A DNA stretch of 64,000 nt from an uncultured Candidatus Poseidoniales archaeon (GTDB lineage Archaea > Thermoplasmatota > Poseidoniia > Poseidoniales > Thalassarchaeaceae): positions 1-64,000 of the forward strand of contig CACKMK010000004.1 in the NCBI GenBank assembly GCA_902601345.1. Direction: 5' to 3'. Under the pieces are notes generated by a model. It had not been told where the DNA came from. It did not search any database and was given only the letters and a program-made list of their open reading frames with translations. Below are positions 30,195-38,536 of this stretch, piece after piece. The translations under genes and the position numbers were made by a program. The stretch's first letter is position 1. Each line of letters begins with the position of its first letter.

Positions 30195-33100
30195 CTAGGG
30201 CTGCTTCTTCCTGATGTCCTCGGAGTACAGGTATGACTTTCCTTTGCCACTTGAACCAGTACTCTTCTTGTTGGAGATGTAGAGGATTGCCATGGTTCCT
30301 ACCAGTATGGCCGGAACTCCGAACATCAATATCGACATCCACAGGGGCCTTTCTACATCGATGCACGAGACCTGCCCGCTCAGCTCCTGCTCCTGTCCAG
30401 ACGGGCACCTGTTCTGCTCAGTTGATGCGGCTTCGGAGACGTAGTTCCCCGGATCAGCGGGCAGGCATCCTACCTTACCTCCCTCTGGCTGGTAGTTCCC
30501 AGGTTGGCAGGGACTCTGGGAAATCGCGGCTGATGAAGGGACGAAGTTTCCGGGATCAGCGGGAATGCAGCTGTCCATGCCCTCATCGGGTTGGTAATTG
30601 CCTGCCCTACATGAGGTCTGGGACATCGCGCCCTCTTCGGGGACGTGATGACCTGCCATAGCAGGAGTGCATGAGTCCTGGCCACCAAACGACTGGAACT
30701 GACCAGTCGGGCAGGGTGTCTGGCTTGATGAACCGGGAGAACCGACGAAGTTTCCGGGATTTGCCGGCAGGCACGATGACTGTCCCGGATCCGGTTGATA
30801 TGTTCCGGGCAGACACTGACTCTGGGATGAGGATCCAGTTTCGTTGACGAAGTATCCTGGAGATGCATCCACACAAATTGACTGGTCACCGGGCTGGTAC
30901 TTTCCAGCTGGGCATGAAACCGTGGTCGATCCGTCTGGACTGGCTATCTGGCCCGGGGGAGGGGATTCGCATCCTGATGACCCTGATTCTGACTGGAACT
31001 GTCCAGGCGGGCATGGAGTAGGTCCCGTAGCTCCGTCCAGATCGACGAAGAATCCGGGCTCTGAGGGGGTGCAGGACCCCTGACCTGGCTCAGATGAGTA
31101 GGTTCCGTTCTGGCATAGGTTCTGTGATGTAGATCCTAGTTCGGAGTAGAATCCCGGTTCTGCTTCTATGCACGATGTCTGTCCTGAGTCGGGTTGGTAA
31201 GTTCCAGCGGCGCATAGGGTCTGCTCTGCCGATCCCTCCGAGTCTGTGTAGTGCCCGGGAGTGGTTGGCAAGCAGGAGGTCTGAGCGGAAGAATCCTGGA
31301 ACTCTCCAGGCTGGCAGGGGGATTGCGAAGATTGCTGCACCCCATCTACGAAATATCCTGGTGAGGCATCGGTGCAGACTGCCTGGCCCTGCTGGGACGA
31401 GAATGTTCCCGGTTGGCACTGCTGCTGGGAGTCTGATCCCTCTGAAGGGACGTGGAATCCTGGTCCGGCTTGGAAGCATGAGGTTGCGCCTGAAATGATC
31501 TGGTACGTACCTGCTGCACAGGGGGTCTGCTCTTCCGACGCGAAGCCAGTAACGTAGTATCCGGGACTTGCATCCAAGCAATCTGTTGCACCTGAAGATG
31601 GTTGATAAGTTCCTGAAGAGCACTGATTCTGGCGTATCGATCCTTCGTCTGAGACGTAGTTACCTGGCTCGGATTGGATGCAGGATGACTCGCCTGAACC
31701 GGGCTGGTAGCTGCCTACCCCACATGGGGTCTGAGACGCAGATGCAGCATCCGCTACGTAGTGACCAGGGCTCGCATCTATGCAGTCCAGCTGACCGTAG
31801 CTCGGTTGGTATGTTCCTAATTGACAGGGGAACTGCTCGTATGGCGGGAGGTCGTTTGTGTAGTGTCCTGGTTCGGTCAGTTCGCATGTGCCATCCGTGG
31901 CGTAATGTCCCGACGGGCATCCGTCAGGGAACGGGTCCAGGATGTTCACGATGCCGTCGTCGTCATTGTCCCTCTCGCTCATCAGGGCGTGCCTACCAGT
32001 TCCCAGATCGACGTAGGCTGGGACGTCGCTATCCACGTCCTCCCCGAGTCCAAGGGCTCCTTCTTCGTGGTATCCCCAGCAATAGACTGAGCCGTTTGTC
32101 GCCACTGCACAGGTGTGAATCCAACCTGACGAAATCTCTGCTACTCCCAGACCTGTGGGCATAGATACGCTCACAGGGGTTGAGCTGTTGTTTGTGGTTC
32201 CGTCTCCTAGCTGACCCTGCTCATTGAGCCCCCAGCAAACAGCGCTACTGTCATCGAGTATGGCACATGTGTGATCAGTGCCTGCATCTATGGAAATAGC
32301 TGTCCTTCCTGTAGGAAGGGAAACGCTCCTTGGGAACCTTGAGCTGGTGTTAGAACCGTCACCCAACCTCCCCTCGGATTCTCCATATGAGAATGTGTTG
32401 TTACCCCAGCAGTGAACCGATCCGTCGTCTAGGATTCCGCAGGCGTGTCCCGCGCCTAGATCCATTGCAACTAATGAGCGGTTTGCAGGAAGGATGGAAA
32501 TTGGGGTCGGCTCATTTCTGTCATTGTAAGTCCCATCGCCGATGTGCCCGTAATCGTTGTTCCCCCAACACATGCCTGAGCCATTGTCCAGGATGACGCA
32601 AGTAGAGAACAACCCTGCAACAACGGAGATCGGATGTCTACCCTGTGGAAGGTCGATTTCGGTTGGAGCGTTCCTGTCGGATGTATCGCCTGTCCCGAGT
32701 TGCCCATCGGAATTCTCGCCCCAGCACCAAAGCGCCATGTCGGGTTCGGTAATCGCGCAGGTGTGGACCATCCCTGTGGCTAAGGTGACGAAAGTCCTGC
32801 TTCCGGGCATCACAGAGGGACCATGAGGCTGATCACAGATATTGAAGCAACTAATGTGACCATGTCCTATTTGTCCAGAGTAGTCCTCCCCCCAGGCATA
32901 GATATCTCCGCTTGATGTAAGTGCTACTGAGTGGCGTCCGTCTGGGCTAGTCTCAATCACGTCCGAGAGGCAGCAGGTTGAGTCGTCTACTTCGTTTACT
33001 GATACTGGGGTGTATTGGTTTGGGACAGCGAACCTGTCTTCCGAAATACCCAGGAACGAGCCATAGTTGCTACCCCAGCACTTCATCTCATTGTTATCCA

Positions 33101-33326
33101 AAACAACGCAGGTGTAGTCGTAGGATGCTCCCAGTGCAGTTAGAGAGTAAATAGATCCTACCGTGGAACCAGGCATATTGAGTCCAGAATGGGTTTCCAT
33201 TGAGGTTGGTTCTTCGTCAAGGATTTCCCCATTATGTTGGTGCAGTCCCACGGACAATGACATACCCAGAAATAGAATGGTAATTGTTAGTGCTAGAGTC
33301 CTGTTACGTTCGATACGTCCGCTCAT
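30195..33326 (-). CDS. Secreted/membrane-anchored RCC1-repeat plus GCC2/GCC3-like Cys-repeat protein
   Basis: Several RCC1 units (e.g. HTCAITEPDMALWCWGENSDGQLGTGDTSDRNAPTEI), then 15 units of ~34 aa (xPGxYV...C..GTYQP..G...C..A), C-terminal TM. Confidence 0.88.
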   Translation of the reverse strand: MSGRIERNRTLALTITILFLGMSLSVGLHQHNGEILDEEPTSMETHSGLNMPGSTVGSIYSLTALGASYDYTCVVLDNNEMKCWGSNYGSFLGISEDRFAVPNQYTPVSVNEVDDSTCCLSDVIETSPDGRHSVALTSSGDIYAWGEDYSGQIGHGHISCFNICDQPHGPSVMPGSRTFVTLATGMVHTCAITEPDMALWCWGENSDGQLGTGDTSDRNAPTEIDLPQGRHPISVVAGLFSTCVILDNGSGMCWGNNDYGHIGDGTYNDRNEPTPISILPANRSLVAMDLGAGHACGILDDGSVHCWGNNTFSYGESEGRLGDGSNTSSRFPRSVSLPTGRTAISIDAGTDHTCAILDDSSAVCWGLNEQGQLGDGTTNNSSTPVSVSMPTGLGVAEISSGWIHTCAVATNGSVYCWGYHEEGALGLGEDVDSDVPAYVDLGTGRHALMSERDNDDDGIVNILDPFPDGCPSGHYATDGTCELTEPGHYTNDLPPYEQFPCQLGTYQPSYGQLDCIDASPGHYVADAASASQTPCGVGSYQPGSGESSCIQSEPGNYVSDEGSIRQNQCSSGTYQPSSGATDCLDASPGYYVTGFASEEQTPCAAGTYQIISGATSCFQAGPGFHVPSEGSDSQQQCQPGTFSSQQGQAVCTDASPGYFVDGVQQSSQSPCQPGEFQDSSAQTSCLPTTPGHYTDSEGSAEQTLCAAGTYQPDSGQTSCIEAEPGFYSELGSTSQNLCQNGTYSSEPGQGSCTPSEPGFFVDLDGATGPTPCPPGQFQSESGSSGCESPPPGQIASPDGSTTVSCPAGKYQPGDQSICVDASPGYFVNETGSSSQSQCLPGTYQPDPGQSSCLPANPGNFVGSPGSSSQTPCPTGQFQSFGGQDSCTPAMAGHHVPEEGAMSQTSCRAGNYQPDEGMDSCIPADPGNFVPSSAAISQSPCQPGNYQPEGGKVGCLPADPGNYVSEAASTEQNRCPSGQEQELSGQVSCIDVERPLWMSILMFGVPAILVGTMAILYISNKKSTGSSGKGKSYLYSEDIRKKQP
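30355..31882 (-). repeat. 15 tandem ~102-bp coding repeats (GCC2/GCC3-like)
   Basis: Manual alignment of 15 successive units of 32-34 aa, two Cys each. Confidence 0.85.
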
Positions 33327-33425
33327 GGCTATCGAAGTAGAATGGATGTATTAACGGTTTTTTCGTCATTGTAACTGTCCCCACTTGATGGTCAAACTAA
33401 TTTGTGACATGCTACACGGGTGGTC

Positions 33426-34685
33426 ATGTCAGATAGTGGTGTGCTTGTAGAGTCCTTCCTGTCTGACAACTGCCCACCTATGGGAATCTATGAGACTCTA
33501 TACGCCTTCAGAGATTCGTTCGGCAGTTTCATGGGAACTGAAGGCACTCATCCATGGTCTCAGGGATTCCCACTCACAACCCCTCTAGAGAAATTCGGAG
33601 GCCCCCCTCTACCGGACAGTGTAGATGTCACTTGGGAGGATCGCTTCTATCCGAAGGCGTGGGGCCATCCGGACTTGCGAGAAGCTATTTCGGGGTACTA
33701 CAACGATCAATACGGGTCGAAAGTAAAGCCCGAGAATGTGATGGTGTTCGCTGGAGGTAGGCCAGGGATATTCACTGTTCTGGCATTCCTCAAAGATCAC
33801 GTGCAGGTAAGGATTGGCAACATTGAGTGGCCGGCCTATCTGGATATCTTGGAGCAGACAGATACGGATTTCCAAATTGTCCCGTTCACCAAGGAGAACG
33901 GCTTCCATCCTAGCAACGAGGAGTACTTCGATAGATCTGGTCTGAATGCAAAGACAAGCCTGATGCCGATCATCTCTAACCCCCAGAACCCTTCCGGGCA
34001 GACGAGATGGGGGGACGAGTTGCGGGATCTAATCAGACTGGCGGAGGGTCCCAAAAACGGTATCCTTCTGGATGAGGCATACGAGATGTTTCACTCGCCT
34101 TCGGTGAGTGGAATTCAGTTCATAGAGGACCTTGACAACAGTAACGTGTTCATCGCAGGGGCCTGTACAAAGGGATTGCAGTCTCCAGGAATCAGAATTG
34201 GATGGATCGTCTCTAGTAAGAAAAACATCGAGACGCTGTCCAACTTCTCCAGTTTCGGCATGGGTGGAGTCAGTCATCCTTCCCAGCACTATGCGATCAA
34301 ACTCCTAGAGCCCAGTAGAGTCGAGAAGGCTAGGAAGGCAGTGGAGGAGCATTACAACTGGCAAAGAGGAAGGTATGGTCAGGCATTCGAGGAAATGGGG
34401 CTTGGAGTGTACACTGGCGATGGTGGTTTCTACCACTGGCTAGAGCTGCCTGAAGGTATGACAAGTTCCGAGTTAAACAAACGATTGTTCAAGCACGGCG
34501 CTGCAATACTATGCGCTACTGACTGCGACATGGCACGTCCACATTCGAAAGACCCGAGTTATGAGTCGCCTTATTCCCGGTTCTTCCGATTTTCCTTCGG
34601 TCCGCTGCTTCCTGAAACCTTTGATTCAGACATCGAATTATTCCGAGGAGTTTTCGATGGTTACAGGGAAGAGATTGAACTCTAA
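33426..34685 (+). CDS. Class I/II PLP-dependent aminotransferase
   Basis: ISNPQNPSGQTRW, ILLDEAYEMFH, AGACTKGLQSPGIRIGWIVSSK. Confidence 0.88.
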   Translation: MSDSGVLVESFLSDNCPPMGIYETLYAFRDSFGSFMGTEGTHPWSQGFPLTTPLEKFGGPPLPDSVDVTWEDRFYPKAWGHPDLREAISGYYNDQYGSKVKPENVMVFAGGRPGIFTVLAFLKDHVQVRIGNIEWPAYLDILEQTDTDFQIVPFTKENGFHPSNEEYFDRSGLNAKTSLMPIISNPQNPSGQTRWGDELRDLIRLAEGPKNGILLDEAYEMFHSPSVSGIQFIEDLDNSNVFIAGACTKGLQSPGIRIGWIVSSKKNIETLSNFSSFGMGGVSHPSQHYAIKLLEPSRVEKARKAVEEHYNWQRGRYGQAFEEMGLGVYTGDGGFYHWLELPEGMTSSELNKRLFKHGAAILCATDCDMARPHSKDPSYESPYSRFFRFSFGPLLPETFDSDIELFRGVFDGYREEIEL

Positions 34686-34687
34686 AT

Positions 34688-36259
34688 TTGGTCAAATCCT
34701 TAAGTGATGGATTTCCTCAAAGCCCTGTGGCGACAGGACCAACAGCGCAACAGGCAGCCAAGCTGGCCAAGGCGACGTATACTCAATTCTTGGAAGAACC
34801 CGAACGTTCCAAACAAATTGCGAATATCCCGAAGCTACTGAAGAAGTTCGAAGGTAACTATGGAACTATGGTCAAGGGACTCCAGAAGAAGTACGGAAAG
34901 GTGAGCAAAAAGTCATCGGAACCAGAGCCGGAGCCGGAGCCCGAACCAGAGCCGGAGCCCGAACCAGAGCCGGAGCCCGAACCAGAGACTAAGAAGAAGG
35001 CCAAGAAGACAGCGGATCCAGCAGAGGCGAAAGCCAAGGAGGCTGAGGCAAAGGCCGAGGCTGCAGCAGCTAAGAAGGAGTTAGAGGCTGCTAAGAAGGC
35101 GCAAATGGGAGATGCGAAGAAAGCTGCGAAGGAGGCAAAGGCAGTTGCTAAGGCAGAGGTCGAGGCGAAGAAGGCCGAGGCCGGAAGAAAGGCAGCAGAG
35201 AAGCAGGCCGAGGCTGCAAGGAAGGCCCTTGATGATCTGAAGAGTTCCGCCAAGCTTTCCCCGGAGGAGCTTAAGGACAAAGAGGCCGAACTAAAGGAGA
35301 AAATAAAGTCGGAGACCGCTGCAGCCAAGGAGTTCGGGAAGGAAGCCAAGGATGCTATGGCCGAGGCTAAGAAGCTCGGAACAGAGGTTGCTAGGGAAGG
35401 AAAGGCCGCAGCAAAGGCGGAGGCAGAGCTGAAGAAGGCCGAGATGGAGAGAAAAGTAGCAGAGAAGCAAATCAAGGCCTCTGGTAAGGCGAAGTCGAAG
35501 GCGGAACAGCAGCTCGAGGAGTTCCGTGCAAAGCGTGAGCTTGCAGAATCGAAGATGGAGAGTACCATGGCCAAAAAGCAAGAGGCTCTGGAGGCTTCAA
35601 AGGCAGAGGCCGAGGAAGCGAAAGGTGCTCTCAAGGACGTCAAGGATCAGATGAAGACCGAGATGGCTGCTGCCAAGAGCTTGGAGAAGGAAGTCAAGGC
35701 CAAGCAGAAGGAGATACAGAGAGTAGAGGAAGAGGCTAAGAAGGCCGAAGCACAGAAAATCAAGGTCCAGCAGGAAATAGAGGACAGTCACAAATTCAAG
35801 TCGGAGACAGCGAAGAAGGCCGAGCAGGTCGAGCAGGAGATAGAGAAAATCCAGAGCGAGATGAAAGGGAAGGAAGAGGCCCTTGTCGGAGTCGAGACAG
35901 CTGCAATGAAGGCCGAGAGGGAAGCAGCTCATGAAGAGTTGAAACTAAAGGCTAACCTGATGGAAAGAGAGGAGTTAATCCTAGAGAGGGTCAGCCTCAA
36001 GGCTGTCCAGATCAACTGGGCTCAGATCGGGGAAGCAGAGGGCCAGAGGCCAGACGATTTGACTCGAATACAGGGCCTGGATGAGTTCTCACAAAAGAAG
36101 CTCAACGTTCTTGGAATCCACACCTACGACCAGATTTCCAAGATGGACCCAGTCACTGCCGAGGTCGTCAATGACGCCATGGAGTTCACACCTGGAAGAG
36201 TTACAAAGATGATGTGGGTGCAGCAATCAGTCCAACTGATGGCAGAGAGAGGCCGCTAG
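34688..36259 (+). CDS. Long coiled-coil protein with (EP)n linker and C-terminal HhH-like domain
   Basis: PEPEPEPE tract, Ala/Lys/Glu-rich coiled coil, C-terminal DDLTRIQGLDEFSQKKLNVLGIHTYDQISKMD; TTG start. Confidence 0.75.
   Translation: MVKSLSDGFPQSPVATGPTAQQAAKLAKATYTQFLEEPERSKQIANIPKLLKKFEGNYGTMVKGLQKKYGKVSKKSSEPEPEPEPEPEPEPEPEPEPEPETKKKAKKTADPAEAKAKEAEAKAEAAAAKKELEAAKKAQMGDAKKAAKEAKAVAKAEVEAKKAEAGRKAAEKQAEAARKALDDLKSSAKLSPEELKDKEAELKEKIKSETAAAKEFGKEAKDAMAEAKKLGTEVAREGKAAAKAEAELKKAEMERKVAEKQIKASGKAKSKAEQQLEEFRAKRELAESKMESTMAKKQEALEASKAEAEEAKGALKDVKDQMKTEMAAAKSLEKEVKAKQKEIQRVEEEAKKAEAQKIKVQQEIEDSHKFKSETAKKAEQVEQEIEKIQSEMKGKEEALVGVETAAMKAEREAAHEELKLKANLMEREELILERVSLKAVQINWAQIGEAEGQRPDDLTRIQGLDEFSQKKLNVLGIHTYDQISKMDPVTAEVVNDAMEFTPGRVTKMMWVQQSVQLMAERGR
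34921..34988 (+). repeat. Low-complexity tandem repeat encoding (EP)n
   Basis: Imperfect repetition of gagccggagcccgaacca. Confidence 0.85.
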
Positions 36260-36784
36260 TCACTCGGCTGGAGAATATATCTTGTATTCGCTAAGAGGCG
36301 GGGTATAGACATGCAAATTAATCAGGTTAGTTCTTTCATCGTTTGAAACGCGATGGATATCCGGCTCCTCTGCAGCACAAACCTCTCCTGGGACGTACCT
36401 TCTGTCTGATACTGGGTAGGCCAAACCTTCCGCATTGGTCTCGTACACTGTCTCCGTTGACACTCCGGAGACAATCAAGAATGCGCAGTCGCTACCAGTG
36501 TGATCGTGGATCGGAGTATCCTGCCCTGGGGTCCAGCATATGGCCACAAGTTCGTAGTGCTCATTCTTCTTGATCACATTCCTCTGATACCCATCCTCGG
36601 AATACCCAATGCAATGCTCCAATGCATCGACGTTAACTTCCAATGAAGAAAGACGAGCATCTAGCTCATCGAGGCCCGGCCTTCTGTCGATTCCGTCCAG
36701 CCATTCTGTTAGGCCCCTGAGGGATGCACACTGGGACAGAAGAGTGGATCGCTCTTTTTCTGATAACGGGGCCTGAGTAACCAC
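36260..36784 (-). CDS. Cysteine dioxygenase-like cupin
   Basis: CWTPGQDTPIHDHTGSDCAFLIVSG and downstream HRVSN typical of type I cysteine dioxygenases. Confidence 0.8.
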   Translation of the reverse strand: MVTQAPLSEKERSTLLSQCASLRGLTEWLDGIDRRPGLDELDARLSSLEVNVDALEHCIGYSEDGYQRNVIKKNEHYELVAICWTPGQDTPIHDHTGSDCAFLIVSGVSTETVYETNAEGLAYPVSDRRYVPGEVCAAEEPDIHRVSNDERTNLINLHVYTPPLSEYKIYSPAE

Positions 36785-36853
36785 ACACCTCGCAGAGGGA
36801 CTCGATTCAAGACTCTTCTTACAAAGTCCTAGATGCGTCTATCAAACCTCGAG

Positions 36854-37225
36854 TCAACCAACTAGGGATAGTTGTCCGGTAATCTTGTCTATCTCGTCCC
36901 TGGACCCTGGGCCTATTCCGACCACCGTCTCAGTTCCAGGAGGGATTTCGGTATGTCCTGCATCGGTGACTAGTTGACATACCAATCCTGCCCTCTTCGC
37001 CCTCGTGTAGACTTGCTTCAGAGAAACTAGATCTGGTACCTTGCACACAATCTTTCTGGCTCCTCTTCTGAGATACTGATCCAGAGTCCTGGGGTTTTTC
37101 CTCTTAGCGGAAAGCACGCATTCTGCCGATGCGTGCGCGCATTGTGCCGCTAGTTTTCCCTTCGAAAGCTGTAAGTCCTGCCTGGTAACAAGGACCATGG
37201 TTAGTTCTTCAGTTGGCGACACCAT
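36854..37225 (-). CDS. pth2: Peptidyl-tRNA hydrolase Pth2
   Basis: VTRQDLQLSKGKLAAQCAHASAECVL ... AGHTEIPPGTETVVGIGP; start may be internal (MVLVTRQDL, 37198). Confidence 0.93.
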   Translation of the reverse strand: MVSPTEELTMVLVTRQDLQLSKGKLAAQCAHASAECVLSAKRKNPRTLDQYLRRGARKIVCKVPDLVSLKQVYTRAKRAGLVCQLVTDAGHTEIPPGTETVVGIGPGSRDEIDKITGQLSLVG

Positions 37226-37862
37226 CTCTCACCGATTCTAATGACTGAGAAGACCGATGCCGAGACATGATCTCTCCGAGAGGAGTGGCCATCCATGCGA
37301 CGAAGAGTATGTTACCGAATGCGTGATAGAGGTCGAAAACCAGACCATTCAGGAGATACGGGACAAGCATGGAGAATCCTGTATCGAGAAGAATACTCAG
37401 TGATACGAACCAGTTGAAAGCTATTCCTGATGCTGCTGCCATCAATGCAAGACGGTTGAGCCTGAGTTTTTCATTGACAACTAGCTTGTCGGAGAGAAGA
37501 GCGCCGCATATCCCTATTGCTCCCCACCCGATGGCTTGGAAGATGGTCCAAGGACCGTGTCCCATGAAAATCACATTTGAAGCGAGAGCTACGATTGCCG
37601 CTAGGGCTATTGCTCGTGGTGCTCCGAAGTACGCCCCGGTCAAAATAACGAGTACCGTGACCGGTTGAACATTAGGAATGGGTTCCATGAGTATCCTGCC
37701 AGACACTCCGAATATAGCAAGGAGAATCAGCATCCCCCATTGGCTCTGGTCCCTAAGAGATCGTTCACTCCTGATTAGAGAGAATACGATTATAGAGAGC
37801 ACTGCTACATTCAGAGCGAGAGTTTGTAACGGAGAAAGATAGATGTTATGAAAGTCGTACAA
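37209..37862 (-). CDS. ECF-type transporter S component-like membrane protein
   Basis: RILMEPIPNVQPVTVLVILTGAYFGAPRAIALAAIVALASNVIFMGHGPWTIFQAIGWGAIG; multi-TM. Confidence 0.7.
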   Translation of the reverse strand: MYDFHNIYLSPLQTLALNVAVLSIIVFSLIRSERSLRDQSQWGMLILLAIFGVSGRILMEPIPNVQPVTVLVILTGAYFGAPRAIALAAIVALASNVIFMGHGPWTIFQAIGWGAIGICGALLSDKLVVNEKLRLNRLALMAAASGIAFNWFVSLSILLDTGFSMLVPYLLNGLVFDLYHAFGNILFVAWMATPLGEIMSRHRSSQSLESVRDGVAN

Positions 37863-37915
37863 AGTTCCGCCCCAAGCCTCTGTCTCAACCCCGCCTCTTC
37901 ATAGTTCCTCAAGAG

Positions 37916-38467
37916 TTACCATGTCCCGATACTCCATTCAATGACGTCTCCCTCGGACATAACGAGGTCTCCTATGCCCACCATGGAGGAAGCCCCATTG
38001 TGGTCTAGGTGCCAGTATGCTCCATTGAAGTCCCCAGTCAAAGTCTCCGGATTCAACCCGCCAATTGTGTGAACAAACGCCCCCCATTGCCCGACTTCGT
38101 ATCCTACTGATAGGTGTCCATTGGCCATTCTAGTTGAGTTCATCATGAAGTCTAATCCGTTTGAGTACCCCTCAAATCCTCCAACACACGCACCGGTCCT
38201 GTTCAAATCCTCATTCGTTCCGATCTCTTCACCATCTGAACCAATCATGGTCACTCCAAGGTTGAATTCAGAATGAGGAGAGTCCGATGGGAAATAGATA
38301 CAGAGGACTTGCTGCTCGTCCCATTCTGCAGGTAGTCCGTGGTGGGAAGACTCGTTGTCTTCGATATATCGAGTCGACTCTTCCGCTAGTCTATCCTGTA
38401 TGGATGGAGCTAGAAGGATAAGCGCTACTAGGGCTACAACAGATGCGGGTTTCAACCAATCAGACAT
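37916..38467 (-). CDS. Hypothetical secreted or membrane-anchored protein
   Basis: N-terminal hydrophobic segment followed by extracytoplasmic domain. Confidence 0.55.
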   Translation of the reverse strand: MSDWLKPASVVALVALILLAPSIQDRLAEESTRYIEDNESSHHGLPAEWDEQQVLCIYFPSDSPHSEFNLGVTMIGSDGEEIGTNEDLNRTGACVGGFEGYSNGLDFMMNSTRMANGHLSVGYEVGQWGAFVHTIGGLNPETLTGDFNGAYWHLDHNGASSMVGIGDLVMSEGDVIEWSIGTW

Positions 38468-38536
38468 GGAGTCAATGCTAGACAGGTTCAGTCTATCAAG
38501 ATAGTTGTCTAATCATAATTCAAAGATACCCTGTTA

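Noticed and set aside
30355-31882. Possible CRISPR-like array
   Set aside because: Repeats are coding, in-frame 102-bp modules with no constant direct repeat/unique spacer pattern
31568-32164. 198-aa plus-strand ORF within the RCC1/GCC repeat gene
   Set aside because: Arises from repeats on the opposite strand; Arg/Ser-rich, no domain
34858-35643. 261-aa minus-strand ORF antisense to the coiled-coil gene
   Set aside because: Ser/Ala/Phe-rich mirror of a Glu/Lys/Ala-rich coiled-coil frame; codon-bias shadow ORF
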